Source: Lactifluus volemus (Eukaryota > Basidiomycota > Agaricomycetes > Russulales > Russulaceae). From it: DNA of 64,000 nt. A program made the position numbers and the translations under genes. This document shows positions 35,208 through 46,652 of this stretch, in pieces (within the stretch, counting starts at the first letter, position 1; every line of letters starts with the position of its first letter). The notes under the pieces are model-generated. The model did no database searches and had not been told where the DNA came from. It saw only the letters and a program-made list of their open reading frames with translations. The DNA is taken from NCBI GenBank assembly GCA_022376515.1, contig WTXI01000018.1:124001-188000 (forward strand). The letters are read 5' to 3'.

Positions 35208-37002
35208 AATGTTTTTCTTACCATCAACACAAGCGAACCGTCTATGCGGCATATTTCTCTATATCAGCCACGGGAAGTAGTATTAACAATGTCACAATGA
35301 GTGTATGCTACATAACAAACAGGTGACTGCTTGCGCTCGGAAAGGAACCCCGAGGATTTCATCACGCACTGAGAGGTGAGGTATGTTTACCCGCGACAAG
35401 GTGGAGGCAGGCAAGTACACTGCATGGTGAGAAGATGATGCATGCCGGTAGCCCTGCCTGTGCTTGCAACCGCGCGCACAGGGACATGTCGCCTACTTCC
35501 CTGCATGATCCTACTAGAAGGCCACATCATCACAGTTGCAGAGCATGTCACAATGGTCACCCATCTCGAGATTCGATGAATACCTTGACATGAAATGACA
35601 TGACATGACATGGTTGTGGGAGAGGGTCGTGCTATCAGCCTCTTGAATGCGAACTCTGGCCACTAGAGGAGGATGGGGCCAATTAGAGTCCGCAAAGAGG
35701 TCACGGCATGAAACGTTGCAAAAGGTGCAGCACAAGGCCAGACTTGGACTGGGATAAAGGAAAGTGTAACTGAGACCGCAGGAGTTCTTGAAAAACGAGA
35801 CAAAGATTAGTCATGGGTCCATATCAACCACGGCAACTTCCCGAAGGCCGGGAAGCTTCAACCATGATCGCAATAAAAGCCCACACAAGTGGGGTGACCT
35901 AACTGAATTTGACGCGTGGCGCCGGGAGGAAGAGTTCGCGTACTCAAGTGAGCTCATTGTTTCCCGTGTCGCTAAGGGCAAGCGCGGGCGCCGGCAGCGC
36001 CAGCGGCTTGGCTACGATTACTGTACCCTGACATGCGGCAAATGTACATACCCCCTTTGAACACGCACAGTTCCCCACCAGCTTTTGTGTTTATACCAGC
36101 ATGGGCACAATAAAAAAACACGTTGGCTTTTTTTTTTCTGACTTCAAAAAATACTGGCACTTATAAGCATTGTTCGCCAACTTTTTGGGATCATTTCCGT
36201 TTCACATGCGAGCTTCGGACATCTCTGATCACTTGGTGCCTACGCCGCATCGAGCGGAGCTCAATTTGCTTCTCATCAATTTTGTTTCGCTTGCTCAATC
36301 CCGTTGTGCTTCCCTCATGAATCCCTGCCGGACTTTTGTCCATGAAGATTGGTGCATCTAGTCTGAGTTGTAGACACCAAATTTTTCTTGGGTTCTTGAG
36401 CTTCGATACAATTATCACATTTTACACATATTTTCTGAAGATCGCCATCTACTGAGAACATAACATTGCAGATACACTCTAGGGGTATAGTAATTTCAAG
36501 CCTAGATTACACAAAGATCAGCGTAAGAAGAGAAGTAAAAAGTTACTCCCGCACATTCAAGCAACTCAATCCACAGTGCACAGACGATTCCAATCGCTTT
36601 AGATCGAAAAACAGATCTCGCGCTTAGGGAGCTAACTTGATACAAATAAGCTATGCCAAATGCGGTATGTTGAATAACACATATTTGGCATAGTTTGTCT
36701 TTACCAGCCCCAAATGTAAACAAACATTTTACGCAGACAGCGCGACGAAAATAACAAAAAAGACAAAAATAATCATCAAATCGGAACGTTCGGAACAATC
36801 CCACGCTCAATAGCACGACAAATTTCCTGAGCGTTTGCTTCTTGCTTGCCAATCGGACCTTGAAATTCATCGCAAAACGGCCGGTCGCATCCCCTCGGTA
36901 CTGTACTGTAGCTGCGCCCCCAGATTACGGAGACAAACACACGATCAAGATTCAAGACCGGGCTACGTACTGTTGTAGTACACCCTCCTAGATTATCCCC
37001 TT
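35208..37002. other. Intergenic, no gene seen
   Basis: About 1.8 kb without a supportable gene. It contains short CATGACATGA-type tandem units at about 35585-35612 and the second copy of the dispersed repeat at about 36800-36915. Confidence 0.4.
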
Positions 37003-38246
37003 ATGAACTCGAACGTCCAAATGCATCATCATTACCCGGGCTATTGGGGTCCCGTCACGGCCACTCTTGATTGGTGCGAAGTAAGGGCGTTTAATTTCCT
37101 CGTGTTCCCTAAGCCACACCTCATTCTTTCTCCCCCAAGGCAAATTACCAGTTCTCCCACTACGTGGCAGAAGTTTCCAACACATTCTCCAACGTCTTCT
37201 TCATCATCATATGTCTATTCGGTGTGCATTTTTCTAGGAAAGAGTCCCTACCTACTCGCGTGATCGTAGGGTTTGTTGTGCGTCCTCTACGTTCATCACT
37301 ACTACCCGTGGATGCTCAAACGTTTTCTCTTTTGCGATTTCAGGGATGCGGGTTAGTTGGGCTGGGCAGCTTTTGGTTCCACGCGACGCTGCTATATGAA
37401 GCCCAACTCGCTGACGAGCTACCGATGATCTACGTAACCAGCTTTCTTCTGGCCATGCTTCTAGAAACGGAGCCTGGTTTTGGATTCCCCACTACTTACA
37501 GCAAGACCTTAGTTGCTGCCACCGTGGTATTCAACATCGTATTTACAGCCACCTAGTGAGTTTTCCCAGTTGCCTCGTGTCGGGAAATGCCGATGCCATG
37601 ATCCTACAGCTTGACGTATCGAAATCCTGTGTATCATCAATGCGTGTTTGCAACGCTCATGATTTCGACGGTCCTACGTGAAGCTTATCTTCTTGTCTGG
37701 TTTGAAGCATCCAAGAATATCCCAGACAAGAAGAAGGCCGATATCATTCAGGTCTTGAGGACCGGTGCCTTCAGTTTCATCTTTGGATTTATCATCTGGA
37801 ATCTCGACAATATCTTTTGCGATTCTTGGACTCGAGTGAAGATGGCCGTCGGGTGGCCCATAGCGTTTCTCATGGAAGGTAAGAATACATCATTGGGATT
37901 ACCTGTTGCTTAACGCGATGTTCAGGTCACGCCTGGTGGCACGTATTTACGGTGAGAATCAATCTATTTCCGTGTCATTTGCCTAACGTGTTTGTTGGGG
38001 CGCAGGGGATTGGAACTTTCTACTTGAACCAGGGTGTAGCTCGTACGTCTGTTGCCTTCCTGCCTTATTTCGTACACTAACGGACCCCACAGTGCTGTAA
38101 GTTGACGTTTGGATTCACACAATATGATGTAGCTTCTGACACCCATTAGGACGCTTTCGGTAAAAGACGATCACCACAGATACCGCTTGAAATATTGGCA
38201 TGGCCTTCCTTTAGTAATGCGCGCAAGTAAACCGGACAAGGAGTGA
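37003..38246 (+). CDS. Alkaline ceramidase
   Basis: Integral membrane hydrolase that splits ceramides into sphingoid base and fatty acid, in the ER/Golgi; homologous to yeast YPC1/YDC1 and animal ACER enzymes. Exons: 37003-37080, 37140-37277, 37344-37555, 37610-37878, 37926-37951, 38006-38042, 38093-38096 and 38150-38246, giving 286 aa. Family motifs are in order: YWGPVTATLDWCEANY at the N-terminus, LGSFWFHATL with the metal-binding His, QLADELPM, IFGFIIWNLDN, and GHAWWHVFTG with the C-terminal His pair (HxxxH type) across introns 4-6. The penultimate exon is only four bases (TGCT). Without it the frame does not close; with it the last exon reads LSVKDDHHRYRLKYW to a TGA. The ATG is 26 codons before the first intron and fits the family start. 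Confidence 0.92.
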
Positions 38247-38370
38247 TTACCAAGGACATTCCTGTGTACCTACTATTCTAGACGGAGCAATATGTAAATA
38301 AAGAGATTGTTGTTCGGCGAATGTGTTCAACCAGGTAAAACAGCGAACAAATGATGATGAGGTGTAATTT

Positions 38371-39428
38371 TTATGCCTTGTCTGGTATTTCCCCTACGGT
38401 CCATTTCACAAACTCTACCACTTCCAAGCCACCCGTATCCGTCCCATCTGTGTCAAGGACCAGCTCTTTCTGCTTAGCCCACCGGGCCAATCCGGCCTGG
38501 ACCGTTTCTCCCTCGAGTGCGTCTCCGAACATCATAAAGGGCTGGTTGTACAGAGCGTTTTCCTCTCCACGTACGGCTGGCGTGTCGAACCCGACTATCT
38601 GTCGAGCCAATGAGCGCTCAACGCGCTCGAGTTCTTCGCGGAAGTCAAGGGTCCCAAGTAGCGGGGTCAAGCGAGGAGACTTGAGCGCGATGAGAGCAAG
38701 CGCGCCAATACGACCCTGAGTGGGCACAACACCACCATGCGTGTAAGACGTGACGCGCAAACCAAGGTCCCCACGCACGCGCGGGACTGGATCATGCGCG
38801 ACCGTCAAAACGCGCTGCAACACGATATTTCCCCAAGTTTCGCAATCGCATCTCTAATCGCGTTCCCAACCGTACCTCCTCCTCTCGACCCACTACCAAC
38901 AACCCCCTCCTCCTCTGAAGAAGGAGAAGAAGAAAGCAGTGGGGCGTCTAGGAATGGTTCGAGTGGGATGGCGTGACAGAGTCGTCGTCGTTGTTGTTGT
39001 TGTTGATCTGGCTCTGCGAGAAACGCTGCAGTGTGTGCCACGTCGGCGACGAGACGTCCAAAGAGCGCGTTACGCGCTACAAAGTCCGTCTCGCAGTTGA
39101 GTTCGACGAGCGAGGCTCGAACGCCGCCACCGCCGGGCGAACCTGTCCCACGCGAAAGGATCGACGCACCGATGAGGCCTTCACCGGCGGTACGGTGAGC
39201 GACTTTGGCGGCTTTTTGAGCACCCGAGACGGCGAGGTCGTTTTGGAGCCATTTGAGTGCGGCAGATACGTTGTTGTCTGATGCGGCGAGGGCCTCGCGG
39301 GCTTTTGTGATTGATACTTCTGTGAGTTTGCGTAGCTCTGCTACGAGTTTCAGAGGTGGTTTATCTGCGGTTGTGGAGTAGAGGCGAAAGGATGTGAATA
39401 TGGGTCTGGGTGTTCGCGCTCCAAACAT
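38371..39428 (-). CDS. TSF1: Mitochondrial translation elongation factor EF-Ts, with a one-base frameshift
   Basis: Nucleotide-exchange factor for mitochondrial EF-Tu. The start at 39428 gives a mitochondrial-type leader (MFGARTPRPIFTSFRLYST), then the EF-Ts N-terminal UBA-like helix LVAELRKLTEVSITKAREAL with the KW in ALKWLQ, then the signature VELNCETDFVARN. A glutamine run (CAA/CAG repeats, near 38985-39005) and an acidic serine run interrupt the middle. At about 38828 the frame shifts: the sequence reads CTTGGGGAAATATCGTG, whereas the family sequence LGENIV needs one more A. The downstream half (QRVLTVAHDP to GEIPDKA*) is open in the other frame to 38371. No intron resolves it. A lost base in an A run, real or from sequencing, is most likely. 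Confidence 0.85.
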
Positions 39429-39662
39429 TTTCGGGTCGGTCCACCGGAAGGCCGGGGAAGGTACTACTAAATCGAGTCGGGTTAAGCCGAATCCGGTTTA
39501 TCCGCGACATGAACAACTGGTAATCCGCACAGACCCACAGCATACAATCTTTATTCGACCATGAACCAGCAAGCCCGGAATCCACATACAGTATCGTACA
39601 AGGGCTAATACAGACACTTTGACCAACCAAAGACAACACAACTCAGTTCACCAAGCTCACAA

Positions 39663-40477
39663 TTACTCGATGTCATCTAGCTCGAGGACGATCATCACCT
39701 TGACCTTACCAGAGCGGAGGCTATCGAGATTTTGAAGGTACCGTCTGGCAAGCTGTCTGAGCTCTTCCCCCACAGACATTCCCAAGCCGGGGGGTACTGG
39801 GCCGGGGGTTCCCTGAGATTGAAAGGGGACTGTTGTGTTGTATGGTTGAGCTACAGGGCCAATAGTGAAACCATTTAGCGTCTCTTGTGGCTACAGACCC
39901 AGTCAGACGGAGTTATGGAGAGGGTGTGTAAGCACATACCTGGACAGGCGGGACATAGTACTCTGGCCAAAGTGGACCAGGGCTGACCGAGCGATCGGAG
40001 ATGTATTGAGCGATCCCAGAAGGTGGGCCGTGGTGAGCGACGCTCTGGTTCCCTTGATATGCATACTGTGGCTGTTCCATTTCAGTATATCCCTTGGAAG
40101 AGGAAGCTATTGTAAGGAAAGGTAGCATTAAGGCAGATAAAGGAGCGATAACATACTGCAACCTGGAAATCATTGTATTGGGAAAGATTTACAAAACCGG
40201 GATTCGTTGCGGTGTAGGAACCAGTGAGGGTTGCACCTGGCATATGCTCATTTGACAAGGATTCATCACTGACTCGGACATGCCAGTGAGGCGTGACCTA
40301 GAGATAGTATACAATGATGAGCGGTTGAGACCAGAGGCAGCAACGTGGAGAGTTGACCGCAGTGGTTTGCACAGGTTTGTATTGATAAGCAGGGGTGCTG
40401 AGAATGTGTGGTTCACGTTGCATCTGGTGCGCACGATTTATGAGGGCGGGGAGTTCTTCGCAGGGGGACGATTGCAT
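39663..40477 (-). CDS. Proline/glutamine-rich protein, with an internal stop in the simplest model
   Basis: Not recognised. Minus-strand exons 40163-40477, 39940-40092 and 39663-39890 are joined by GT-AG introns with consistent phase and would encode about 231 residues. The middle and last exons are rich in Pro, Gln, Tyr and Gly (EMEQPQYAYQGNQ, GTPGPVPPGLG). The protein ends in a helical then acidic tail (EELRQLARRYLQ, VMIVLELDDIE). Codon 60 of the first exon is TAG (40298-40300), with the frame open on both sides. Either the true start is downstream of it, a missed intron removes it, or the gene is broken. The well-supported part is 39663-40297. Confidence 0.5.
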
Positions 40478-41850
40478 TGAGGTGGGTCATGACAAGAGTA
40501 AGAAGACCTCATGTTTTAAAGGGAGGCTGGGACATAAGGGCTCTGTCAAGGTGTAATTATCGTGATCTAGCGCGCATACCTCCGAGTCCTTGCCGTATCT
40601 AGTCGTTTGTGAACATGTGAACCATCTGTGAGAAGAACCGTTTCCGAATCTTTGGTGCCGTTGGGTTAAACCGCCCATTTTTAGTCAAATCCAGTTTTGC
40701 ATGTTTAGACTAGGAAGGGCATATATGTATGGTGTCCCTGGGATTCCCCTTCACTGGGATCAAGCAAAGCACTATGCAGACCACGCACGATACCATGGCA
40801 TATCCCAATTTCTGAATATACATGGGGTCATCCCAAGGACTTAAACAGGCAGGGCGATGAGCTTCTCTGGTGGGGACGAGATTGAGTACATGATCGTTCT
40901 GGTGAGAGACATTTCTATAACCACAACATGTGCCTACTCGGTCCCTGTGGGAACAGGATTGGAACAGGAGGCAGAGGGAAGAAAGGTACGTAGCGCCCGG
41001 TCTCATACATACATGGTATTGGTGTGTGGCTGCGACGTGTAGCGTGGTGCTCAGGGGGGACTGGGGTCATGTGGCGGCGCGACCAGACTCCTCCTCCTCC
41101 ATTAAAGGAGTGTTGTTGTTGTCTTTTTACCAAAGCGGGCTGCAGCAACCATATCCCCTCCCTTCCCAATTCCGGACGGCAACAAGTCGCGGCCCCAATC
41201 CTTGGCCACGATATACATTCCCGAACAGAACAGTGTGGGAGTGCGTCACGAAAAGTGTGCATGCGGCCGGACACCACGAAGCGCTTGTACTCTGTCCTTC
41301 TCTTTTCTCTCTTTCTTCTGTTTTTTTCCAGACAGGCGCAGTTTTTTTATCTCACCTCTTGTACAGTATGTGTGGACACACTCTCACCTTCCCGGTCGTC
41401 AGATTCGACTTTTACATTAACGGGATGTGAGTTGCCCTTTCACAGAATAGTACAACCTGCCATACCATAGTGATAACGTTTAGCACACTGAGTCTACGAG
41501 ACGAGCGAGGGAAACTGCACAATCCTCCGCAGGGATAGAAATATCGAAATTTGTGAGGGGTGGGGGAGAGAAGCGTCACAGTGCGATCGAGCTTAGATAC
41601 GAACACATAGTAGAGAGGCATATGGCGGAGTGAAGGATAAACCAATCTTCAATATACGATCTCGGTGAATCCACCAAGTATTTCGAGACTTTTGCAAACC
41701 TTTATTAATAACGGGAAGAATAAAAGAGGATCTCATCAAGTAGTGTATGTACAGATCGGATGGGTACGCTCTAGGCGTCGCCCGGGTTTTCATTTGACCG
41801 CTGAGATCGTAGTTTCGACGCGCTACGCTGGGACTTACATCGAGAAAACT
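40478..41850. other. Intergenic, no gene supported
   Basis: Several overlapping open frames of 60-166 codons exist on both strands near 40700-41650, without motifs, consistent splice sites or agreement on strand. Nothing was called. Confidence 0.35.
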
Positions 41851-43176
41851 TCAGTCCTCCTCATCGTCGCTCCCGTAATCAGCAAGTCCCAGTCCCGCAG
41901 CTGGTCGTTGAACCCTGGTCGGGGGAGCAGGCGCATCTGCCGGTGCAGCGCCATTCCTCCGGCGCAGCTCGGAAAAGTAACGGAGACTTTCCAGCGTCTC
42001 TGTGCTGAGCAATCCCTGAGGTCCTGGAGGAGGCACAGGCTCCTGAGATTCTGGCGGCTCCTCCATGACCATAGGCTCATCTGTCTCTGGCCCTTCAATT
42101 CGTCTTCGTTTCCCTTCGGGGCCATCCGACTCTACATCTATGTCCTCATCTGCATTTCCATCGTCCGCGTGATAATCGCGACCCTCTTCTAGCGCACGAA
42201 CGGCCTGCATGGCATCAACCACACGTGGATCCATCCGAGCACGGATGGCAGCTTGGCCGATCTCCTCCAGGCGCCGCTTTTCTGCTACCTTGGAAGTAGG
42301 GTTTGGGTCTTCCGTCGCCCAGCGGACGTTGAGGATTTCGTCATTATCCAGAGACTGACAAGCCATTGCTTCTTTAGCGAATTGGGCGTGGTGCTCCGAG
42401 ACGTAGGTGACAAACGCCACTGAGCGATACTGGAGGATGCGTACTACGGACAGAGGGAGGTCTATTAGACGATAATTGTATGAATAATAATAATGTGAGA
42501 CGCACTGTGTTCGATGTCGCCCCACTCCTTGAAATGTCGTCTTACGACTTCTTCCGTCTCAGGACCCGCGCCAGTCTCTTTGATACGCCCGACATAAAGC
42601 GTTCGATTTTGTCGCGTAAAAGTGCCGACACCACCCATGTCATCACGGTAGTCGGAAAACTTGTCGCGCGCGAAGCAGTCCTTGCTCGAATCGGGCAACG
42701 CGCGTTCGGGGTCCGGGAGTGTGTGCAAGTACTCGCACTCCCATCCGTAGGGGCAGCACCCGCGTGAAAAGAAGAGACAGCAATAGCGTATTCCGGTTGT
42801 ATTTGCGCGAGTCAATCCAGCGTCCTTCTTGATATTACAGCGCGTCTGAGATTTTGTCTTACTAGAAGGAAACGATCAGTAAATGACATGGGCCAAACCG
42901 AACCAGGGAATACATACTTGGAGTAATTGTCCTCTCTGTCACCGCCAGCCCACTTGTTGTACCATATGTCTTCCGTCGAGTGAGTTCAAGGACGATGAAG
43001 AACAATCGACGAGAACACGCACTGTACTCTTTCCCAGTTTGCGGTGCTGTCTCCTTGTCAACATCACCGGGTTTTACCTGCTTCCGTGCAGGTTTGAGCT
43101 TCTTTTGCTTCGGAACGATTGCCTTTTCAGCCACTGTCTCAACCTGAGTTTCAATGTTGCTGTTGCTGTTGCTCAT
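41851..43176 (-). CDS. CWC2: Pre-mRNA splicing factor CWC2 (Prp19-complex, RNA-binding)
   Basis: Spliceosomal RNA-binding protein of the Prp19-associated complex, acting near the catalytic core; nuclear. Exons (minus): 43023-43176, 42918-42969, 42506-42861 and 41851-42443, giving 384 aa. A Lys-rich N-terminus (KQKKLKPARKQVKPGD) precedes YNKWAGGDRED. The Torus-type segment holds a CCCH finger, seen as GCCPYGWECEYLH with the preceding Cys residues. An RRM follows with RNP2-like TLYVGRIKE and RNP1-like YRSVAFVTYVS. After the RRM comes VRWATEDPNP and a helical region. The C-terminus is Pro-rich and ends in acidic DYGSDDEED. The true start is the ATG at 43176; the longer open frame begins at a non-ATG codon. 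Intact. Confidence 0.93.
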
Positions 43177-43596
43177 CGTTGACCGTTGAAAGTAAAGTTG
43201 TGACAACTCTTTGAGACACCTAACCTTATGTTAAGGTCAATCTCACCCACGCACTCCTCGACAATCCTTACACATCATATAATTTATTTCTTTCACTTCT
43301 TAATATTAACTTGTTACACTATCCAAATGTCACACAAAAACGCGCTTCTTTGTCAAGATAGAACCGGCATATCGGGCGAAGACGGGATAGGTAAATAGTT
43401 CACGGAGGGCGTGTGCATCACGTGCGCTGGCATGCTTCGCGGGCGGCTGTACGATGGATTCATGCCAGTTACACTACTAGGAATGGTATCCGTAAGGACG
43501 AGAAAGAGTAACTATGCGAAAGTGGGTATTGGATAAGACTTATGAAGAGCTGATTATCCATTATCATGATGATCGTCGAAAGGAGCCAAGCCTAAT
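43177..43596. other. Intergenic
   Basis: AT-rich spacer between CWC2 and the F-box gene, both on the minus strand. No gene seen. Confidence 0.45.
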
Positions 43597-45270
43597 CTAA
43601 AACCATCCTCCCCCTCCATCACTAGAGTTGCCGTCGGCATGGGCCGAGATTTTGTTGAACCCCCCGGCCGGCAGTTGGATCTGCGGCTGTGACGCTGGCT
43701 TCTCCGTGGGCCCTTGCACATTGACATTGACGACAATCTCACAGAGCAATTGAATTCCACGGCTGGGGACCAGACATGATCGTAGATCAAGCACGTCAAG
43801 TGGGACCCTCTGTTCGACACGCCACATGAGCATGTCACACAGACAGTTTGTATCCCGCATGGTGAATGGAACACTGGAGAAAATGAGTGTTGTGAGTGAG
43901 GGCAGTGGTGGCCCATCTGGAGGTGTGGCTTTCGATAGGGCATCTACGAATGGTCCCATTGCCTCGTGGTGGAGACGTACACGCTCCAGTAATGGCCATT
44001 GTAGAGTGTGCCTAGCCCAAAACTGAATGGAGAGCCGCGTATATTTTGCTATGGTGAGGGAAATGAGAGAGGTCAACGGAAGCGCCGTTAGCACCCCCTT
44101 GTAGATGGCGTCGCCTGTCTCAAACAAAGGCCGGGAGGTCATATATATGCCAGAGAACATCGCTCGTGGGGGTAGCGTTGGGATGGCGGACAAGGGGTCA
44201 CCGCTCTCCCCCTTGTCAGCGTCCGGGTCGGTATACACAAAGACTTCCGGGTGACCTTGGTTGCCATGAATGAAGACGCTTTGAAGGGGACTGGTGTCAT
44301 GAAACCCATAGGCGTGGCGCGCAAAGCTCCGGGTTACCGATTGTACGTCGAGGCCGGCTGGGTGTTTAGAATGGGCACGAACACGTAGCTGGGTGATTGC
44401 TGGAAGGATGATATGAACGAGGGCAAATGCGCAGTCTACCACATATCCAGAAAGGTCGAGTCTTGTGAGAGAGGGAAGCATAATTGTTTGTATTCCAACG
44501 TGACCCTCGATGGTGATTGGGGGGGCGTCGGGGGTGGAAAAATCGAAAGAGAGCCATTCTATCTGTGGAATTTCTTCCAGTGCTTTCAACCACTGATATA
44601 GACTCGGTCTTCTGGTCACTTGAATAAGCGCTAGTTCTCGCAAACTTTTGAATGGAGTGAATAGAGGTAAATTCCAAGCAATGTTACAATTCTTGAGTTC
44701 GAGGCGGAAGAGCTGAGGAGCTTTGTCGTCGAGACGGGTGGGAGCGACAAATGGATATCCGTGTTGAAGGTCTATTGCCACCCTGGGGTCACCCACGAGT
44801 ACAAGACATTCGAGAGCGGGCATAGACGATGAGAGAAGCGAGAGGGTCAACTCTTCAAGGTCTCGGAATCTTGCGGTGATGCTAAGGTAAGAAATGCGAG
44901 AGACATGCGCTCGGAGGTGACTTCGAAGGGCTCTGTGCTGGTCTTGTGTCCAGCGAACTCGACTGAGGTTGACAGTGAAATGTAGGGGTGTATTGATGGC
45001 CCGGAGAAGCATATGGGCCACGCCGGCGAAGCTCAGAACGTTAAAGTCAATGTGACTCCAAAGGTGAGGGAGGTTCAGTGCAATCTCGCGCCATTGATAG
45101 CACACATGAGATACACGCAGCCATGCAAGTGGGTCAGGATTTTCGCGGGATGGGGGTGGTGTATATTCTCCAAGTAATGGCAAGAAGGAAAATATCGTCG
45201 CGAGGATTTCGGGAGGTAGACGAGAAATGGGAGATGGAAGATTTGGTTCATTTGATATTTTCATTTTCAT
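43597..45270 (-). CDS. F-box protein
   Basis: Probable substrate-recognition subunit of an SCF ubiquitin ligase; targets unknown. Single exon, 557 aa from the ATG at 45270. An in-frame extension to 45450 exists but puts 60 unlikely residues before the F-box. The F-box is at residues about 11-60: ISRLPPEILATIFSFLP, then LRVSHVCYQWREIALNLP and LWSHIDF, which is the classic basidiomycete F-box-like pattern. The rest has leucine-rich segments without clear regular repeats (e.g. LECLVLVGDP, LFRLELKNC, LRELALIQVTRR, LTRLDLSGY). The C-terminus ends in a low-complexity SSDGGGGWF. Large families of such genes occur in Agaricomycetes. Intact frame and no introns. Confidence 0.88.
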   Translation of the reverse strand: MKMKISNEPNLPSPISRLPPEILATIFSFLPLLGEYTPPPSRENPDPLAWLRVSHVCYQWREIALNLPHLWSHIDFNVLSFAGVAHMLLRAINTPLHFTVNLSRVRWTQDQHRALRSHLRAHVSRISYLSITARFRDLEELTLSLLSSSMPALECLVLVGDPRVAIDLQHGYPFVAPTRLDDKAPQLFRLELKNCNIAWNLPLFTPFKSLRELALIQVTRRPSLYQWLKALEEIPQIEWLSFDFSTPDAPPITIEGHVGIQTIMLPSLTRLDLSGYVVDCAFALVHIILPAITQLRVRAHSKHPAGLDVQSVTRSFARHAYGFHDTSPLQSVFIHGNQGHPEVFVYTDPDADKGESGDPLSAIPTLPPRAMFSGIYMTSRPLFETGDAIYKGVLTALPLTSLISLTIAKYTRLSIQFWARHTLQWPLLERVRLHHEAMGPFVDALSKATPPDGPPLPSLTTLIFSSVPFTMRDTNCLCDMLMWRVEQRVPLDVLDLRSCLVPSRGIQLLCEIVVNVNVQGPTEKPASQPQIQLPAGGFNKISAHADGNSSDGGGGWF

Positions 45271-45692
45271 TTGAACAATAATGGACAAGATTGATATGTG
45301 GAAATGGAGAAAGAAGTGAGTGGCTTCGATGGACCGTGACCTAGTTCTAGTAGTAGCCCTCGACGCGATCACGTGTAGAACATTGCTAGGGCCTGGGAAT
45401 GCCGCCACACAGCCCAGGAATCTCGCCACTCGCCACAACCATCCCGCCACAGCTGAACCTATTGTCTTATGGTTCTTGATGACGAGGCCACTTTCATTTC
45501 ATTGTTGACAAAATCATTTAATTTCAGAAAACAAAAGTATCGCGTCACGGTCACGGGCATGGTTACAAGTACTCTACAGAGTTGGCTTTAGAGTGAGCTG
45601 TGTCACGCTCCGAGCTGGCGCTCGTGCTACGGTACTGTATTTTGCCTTGTGTGAACGTTTGGACAATCACGCCTTCCTCTTTTACCACCATC
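45271..45692. other. Intergenic
   Basis: No gene seen between the F-box gene and the truncated Crinkler-like remnant. Confidence 0.45.
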
Positions 45693-46038
45693 ATGTCAAT
45701 CCGTCAAAGTACTGAAGTATGGTGCCTTCTTATTGATCACCAGAGACGACCTGCTTTCGGATGTGCTTTCGGACGTACCTTCTCAGTAATGGTTTCTTCC
45801 GATGACTATCCAAGCTTTGACGATAAAGATCTGATTTCAACGAAACTGGTTCGCTAGAAGTGGCGGCGTATCCTCGCTACTGGAACGCGGAAACTGTGAA
45901 ATGTCCAAACGATGCAAGAGAGGGATTACCACTTAAATATACTAACGACGAATTCATGATAGACAGATCTTTGAGGGTGTTGCCCATACTTCGGGAGAGA
46001 GTATACGGTCGTGACCCTGGGGCTAGTAACGTAGCTTA
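45693..46038 (+). pseudogene. Internally deleted Crinkler-like kinase remnant
   Basis: Starts with an ATG and the header words VWCLLIDHQ and TFSVMVSSDD. It then jumps, in another frame, to the C-terminal end of the kinase segment: PRYWNAETVKCPNDAREGLP is recognisable from about 45865. Nearly all of the roughly 1.8 kb present between these points in the fuller copy (51960-53935) is missing. The kinase catalytic loop is absent and the joined parts are out of frame, so no functional product is expected. It is followed at about 550 bp by a phosphoglycerate-mutase-like gene, the same order as in the fuller copy. Confidence 0.75.
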
Positions 46039-46652
46039 GTCGCGACTGCTTCCTCGCTATGTAATCAGTGACTTACTGTTATTAGAGTTCCACCTCTTTC
46101 TTGTGAGCTGTTTCTCTCTTCGATCCACCAGGTTCCACCCCCTTCAGCTTTCCCAAATGAGGTATGTATTAATAATCACCGCCAGCGCCTACGTCTATAT
46201 TGCTTCGCGTCGTGTATTCATAAGTTAGCTACCAGGCCTCACTGGAGATGGCACACAACTGCCAGTGCCAGCATCATTCAAGTTTGTGATGACGCGCTCA
46301 ACACCTTACCGCGATTATCTGAGCGGTCAGTTTCAAACGTGTCAAACGTGCAGGTTATCCCGGACCCGTTCACCAAATAGTTGACATCCTTTTTTCACCT
46401 CTCGCAGGCACATTCCGGTCACTCCCACCTAAATGTCACTGCCTTTCGTTAACTGCGTGTTCAAGCACATCACAGACCACCAGGCTCACGGAGCTGACGC
46501 CATACAACTAAGAGCCCATCCTATGCCTTGGTGAGGATTAGGACCTTTTGAACCTCCGTTTTTTTTACGCTCGTCAGTCATCCGAATTTGGCGATTCCCA
46601 AGACACTGCATACGCGTGCACCTTAAAATCCCAACATGCTCGATTCATCTCA
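46039..46652. other. Intergenic, duplicated at its right end
   Basis: No gene. The last part (about 46580-46650) shares ATTCCCAAGACACTGCATAC and neighbouring words with about 54775-54840, marking the edge of the duplicated phosphatase block. Confidence 0.5.

Noticed and set aside
38830..38900. An intron that would hide the EF-Ts frameshift (GTACGG...GCAG)
   Set aside because: It would delete the conserved VGNAIRDAIAKLGE segment and still leave the wrong phase.
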